Positions 33,135 to 35,606 of a stretch of 35,606 nt of DNA are shown here, in pieces. The stretch is from contig JAFKJJ010000028.1 in the NCBI GenBank assembly GCA_017306025.1, forward strand, positions 1 to 35,606, in the 5' to 3' direction. Position numbers and translations under genes: made by a program. This DNA comes from Planctomycetota bacterium. Lineage in GTDB: Bacteria; Planctomycetota; Planctomycetia; Gemmatales; Gemmataceae. Positions within the stretch are counted from its first letter, which is position 1. Each line of letters opens with the position of its first letter. Under the pieces are notes generated by a model, which did no database searches, was not told where the DNA came from, and worked only from the letters and a program-made list of their open reading frames with translations.

Positions 33135-34337
33135 TTACTTTCCGATCGCGTAGAGCGCCTTGTCGGTGCGGATGTAGATGCGCCCGTGCGCGACGGCCGG
33201 CGTGCCGAGCGTCTCCTCGCCCAGCTCGTTCACCGCCAGGATCTCGAACGTGTCCGCCTTGCCGTCGATCACGGTGCAGGCGCCCGTTTCGTTCAGGAAG
33301 TACACCTTACCGTCGCCCGCGACCGGCGACGCCGAATAGCCCCCCTTCGCGCGCTCCTTGTAGAGCAGCTTCCCGGTCTTCGCGTCGGCGCACATCACGA
33401 CGCCGCTGCCGCTGACCCCGTACACCTTGCCCATGTACACCAGCGGCGAGGGCATCCCCGGCTGAACGTCCTTCGCCTTCATCACCGGCTCGCCCTCCGG
33501 ACCCTTCGCGCCGAGCTTGATCGCCGTCACGCCGCCCACCGGCATGTAGAGCGTGTCGCCGTCCAGGACGCCCGTCGGGATCGACCCGCGGGTCAGCTTC
33601 GACGTCCACCGCTTCTCGCCGCTGGTCGCGTCGTAGGCGGTCAAGCCGCTCGGGCCGTCGAACAGCACCTCGGCGGTGTCGCCGACGGTGCGGACGATCG
33701 GGGTGACCCAGTTGATCTCGCGCGGGCGCTCCGCCTTCCAGACGTTCTTGCCGTACTTGGTGTCAACGGCCGCGAGGAACGATTCGCCCGCGTTGTCCAT
33801 CGGCACGATGAGCCGGTCCTTCACCAGCACCGGCGAGGCCGCCATGCCCACCTGGTTCGTGATCGTGGGGTAATCGCCGACGAGCGAGCGGTACCATCGG
33901 AGGGTGCCGTCGGTGTCGAAGGCCGCGAGGTCGCCGGTGGCGAACAGCGCGTAGACGCCGGTCTCGTCCGCGACGGGCGTGTTCGCGGCCATGCACGACT
34001 TCGGGTGCGCCGACGTGCCGCCGGTCGCCTGGAACTGCCGGTGCCAGAGCTGTTTACCGGTGTTCGCGTCGAAGCACAGCACGTGGAGCCGGTCGTCGCG
34101 CACGCCGCCGCTGCACGTGACGTACACGCGGTCGCCGAACACCACCGGCGACGACACCCCGCGGGCGGGCAACGGCGCCTTCCACTTCTGGCCCTTGGCC
34201 TTGCCCCATTCCGTCGGCAGGTCCTTGTCGGGCGAAACGCCGGTCCCGTTCGGCCCCTTGAACTGCGGCCAGTCCGCGGCCGACAGTGCGAGCGCGAGCG
34301 CGAGTGTGAGCGAAACGGCCAGGAAGGAACGAATCAC
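33135..34337 (-). CDS. PQQ-like beta-propeller protein
   Basis: The 400-residue exported product (signal peptide SFLAVSLTLALALALSA) is a beta-propeller of the PQQ-binding-like repeat type. It begins with DWPQFKGPNGTGVSPDKDLPTEW, a start common in planctomycete proteins of this kind. Blades have the usual G-x-x-x-W or AYDATSGEKRW pattern (CFDANTGKQLWHRQF, AAVDTKYGKNVWKAERP, CADAKTGKLLYKE). No dehydrogenase domain is attached, so it may be a scaffold or sugar-binding module rather than a quinoprotein enzyme. The GTG at 34335-34337 follows AAGGAGGAG and overlaps the stop of the upstream gene by four bases (GTGA), so the two are translationally coupled. Confidence 0.9.
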   Translation of the reverse strand: MIRSFLAVSLTLALALALSAADWPQFKGPNGTGVSPDKDLPTEWGKAKGQKWKAPLPARGVSSPVVFGDRVYVTCSGGVRDDRLHVLCFDANTGKQLWHRQFQATGGTSAHPKSCMAANTPVADETGVYALFATGDLAAFDTDGTLRWYRSLVGDYPTITNQVGMAASPVLVKDRLIVPMDNAGESFLAAVDTKYGKNVWKAERPREINWVTPIVRTVGDTAEVLFDGPSGLTAYDATSGEKRWTSKLTRGSIPTGVLDGDTLYMPVGGVTAIKLGAKGPEGEPVMKAKDVQPGMPSPLVYMGKVYGVSGSGVVMCADAKTGKLLYKERAKGGYSASPVAGDGKVYFLNETGACTVIDGKADTFEILAVNELGEETLGTPAVAHGRIYIRTDKALYAIGK

Positions 34338-35606
34338 TTCTTCTCCTCCTTCTTTTCCGCGCCTTCGGGGGTGGAACCGAGTTTGATCGTTTTCTCTTTG
34401 CCGCCGCCGCCGACCTTTTGCGTGAGGGGGAGCGGGCCGCCGGTGTCGTCGCAGATCCGCACCTGGAAGAACCACGCCTTCGCCCAGTCCTCCCGCTGGT
34501 TGTTCTGCAACACCTTCAGCAGGACCACGTTCTCGCCCTTCCGGAGCGTCCCCTTGCCGACGCCAGCGTCGAACGGGGCGCCGTGGTGGTACTCGTCGCG
34601 CTCGTAGAGCTTCTTGCCGTTGAGGAAGATCTGCACCGAGGTGATGCTCGTGACGCGGATGTCGCACGGCGTCTCTTTTTCCGCGACGATCACCGCCCGC
34701 GCGTAGGCGACGGAGTCGGTGTACCGTTCGAGGCCCTCGGGCTTGTCGATGATCTTGTTCAGGTTGAACTGGCCGAGCTTGTCGGCCGTCGAGGCCGCCA
34801 CCCACTTCAACTCCGCGCCGCCCTTGCCCTTGAACGTCCCGCTCGTGTCGGCCGCGGTTTCCGGCGGATACGGCGTGGTGAACGCCTTGCCCGCGGTGTT
34901 GTCGAACGGCCCGACGATCATCGCGTGCGTCACGAATCCGAAGTGCTCGGTGAGGCTCGCCTTTCCGCCGGCCTCCGTGATCTTCTTCGCGAGCAACTCC
35001 ACCTGGTCCTTGTCGCGGGCGTAGGTGAACAGCTTCTCCAGGTCGGTCTTGATCGTGGGCTTCGCGGCCTTTTCGATGATGTCGAGTTCGCGCGCGACGG
35101 CGTCGCGGCGCAGTTCCGGCGACTTGTCGTTGAGGAAACCGGGCAGCAGCCGGTCCTTCGCGGTCGCGTCCTGGCCGACCAGCAATTCGTAAGCGACGCG
35201 CCGCGCGGACGGTGCGAATTTCGTATTTTTGACGAACGCTTCGAGCTTGTCGGCGGGAAGGGGCCGCTTCGCGTCCTTCTCCTTCCCGGCGATCGCGTCG
35301 ACCGCGGCGCGGAGCCAGTTGGTCGCGGTCGGGTTCGTCTCGTCGAACGCTTCGAGCGCGGGGATCAGCGCGGGTGCCCCCTTGCTCACGAGCGTCTTCC
35401 ACGCCGGCCCGGCGTCCTCGTTACCCTTGCCCTCCTTCGCGACCGTCTTGAGGGTCGCGAGGGCGCGGGTCGTGTCTTCGTCGGCGCGCGCGGGCGTCAG
35501 CGCGAGCGCCGCGCCGAGCGCGAACGCCAGCGCCGGGGCGGTGCCACTCCGTAGCAGCAGGAGTTCGCCTCGCGTGGGGGAAATGAAGAGCCGGGTTATA
35601 ACTGGG
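34334..35606 (-). CDS. Exported HEAT-like/unknown protein, 5' end unresolved
   Basis: The frame is open to the window edge. From a GTG at 35389 it gives 351 residues, but upstream codons in the same frame encode a signal-peptide-like stretch (APALAFALGAALALTPARAD, near 35475-35535), so the true N-terminus lies further up. No ATG, GTG or TTG is in frame between that stretch and position 35606; the start is beyond the window, non-standard, or lost by a frameshift. The first 130 residues are helical and repetitive (HEAT-like: ELRRDAVARELDIIEKAA). The second half is a beta-sandwich (ITSVQIFLNGKKLYERDEYHHGAPF, GENVVLLKVLQNN), as in sugar-binding-like domains. The end is lysine/glutamate-rich. Coupled to the PQQ-like gene; function unknown. 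Confidence 0.75.
   Translation of the reverse strand, partial: PVITRLFISPTRGELLLLRSGTAPALAFALGAALALTPARADEDTTRALATLKTVAKEGKGNEDAGPAWKTLVSKGAPALIPALEAFDETNPTATNWLRAAVDAIAGKEKDAKRPLPADKLEAFVKNTKFAPSARRVAYELLVGQDATAKDRLLPGFLNDKSPELRRDAVARELDIIEKAAKPTIKTDLEKLFTYARDKDQVELLAKKITEAGGKASLTEHFGFVTHAMIVGPFDNTAGKAFTTPYPPETAADTSGTFKGKGGAELKWVAASTADKLGQFNLNKIIDKPEGLERYTDSVAYARAVIVAEKETPCDIRVTSITSVQIFLNGKKLYERDEYHHGAPFDAGVGKGTLRKGENVVLLKVLQNNQREDWAKAWFFQVRICDDTGGPLPLTQKVGGGGKEKTIKLGSTPEGAEKKEEKK

Noticed and set aside
1-35606. Mobile island, phage or classical defence system
   Set aside because: No integrase, transposase, phage structural gene, nuclease-methylase pair or tRNA attachment site was found. 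The SNF2 helicase alone is not evidence of defence.

Overview
The window comes from a GC-rich planctomycete, most probably the family Gemmataceae. The pointers are families that are abundant in or typical of that group: a DUF1501 protein paired with a cytochrome-DUF1549-DUF1553 protein, a DUF1559 prepilin-like protein, WGR plus TIGR02996 leucine-rich-repeat proteins, PQQ-like propeller proteins with a WPQFKGPNGTG start, and a PEP-CTERM-like protein. No tRNA, rRNA, CRISPR array, transposase or phage gene was seen. The window is chromosomal and mostly housekeeping, envelope or lineage-specific.

Layout. 1-7.4 kb, minus strand: the first codons of an unidentified gene, coaC and coaB (4'-phosphopantetheine synthesis), the heptose epimerase hldD, a DUF1570-like metallopeptidase lipoprotein, a tandem WaaP-like kinase gene, a glycosyltransferase and smpB. 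hldD, the kinases and the glycosyltransferase suggest lipopolysaccharide-type envelope glycan assembly. 7.4-11.6 kb: a stand-alone LigD-type phosphoesterase domain, an anchored unknown protein, a conserved unknown gene overlapping a SNF2 helicase, and a small membrane protein. 11.6-14.7 kb: an AIM6/GDPD-like secreted protein divergent from a DUF255 thioredoxin-domain protein. 14.9-18.4 kb: prepilin-like protein, two small lipoproteins and a PEP-CTERM-like protein, with two clear terminators. 18.4-22.9 kb: a 1479-residue anchored TPR protein. 22.9-27.9 kb, minus strand: an ATP-grasp enzyme, two tandem WGR/TIGR02996/LRR paralogues and a Gemmata-type unknown protein. 27.9-35.6 kb, minus strand: DUF1501, the cytochrome-DUF1549-DUF1553 protein, an SGNH hydrolase, a PQQ-like propeller protein and its translationally coupled upstream partner.

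The main finding is a set of palindromic repeats, at least five sequence families in 35 kb. Two families lie in frame inside genes. Family A (C/G-run double hairpin) adds about 35-48 residues each to CoaC, the SNF2 helicase and the DUF1553 protein, read in the same orientation and frame every time. Family B (GTCACTCCGTGAC hairpin) adds 20 codons to the glycosyltransferase. All four sit where the host protein family appears to have a loop, linker or N-terminal extension. This resembles the Rickettsia palindromic elements, but in a planctomycete and with unrelated sequences. A third family supplies the probable start codon of the AIM6-like gene.

Three genes look damaged: coaB (frameshift with about ten residues missing), the tandem kinase gene (in-frame TAG) and the prepilin-like gene (frameshift near its 3' end). 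With no reads to inspect, real decay and assembly error cannot be separated.
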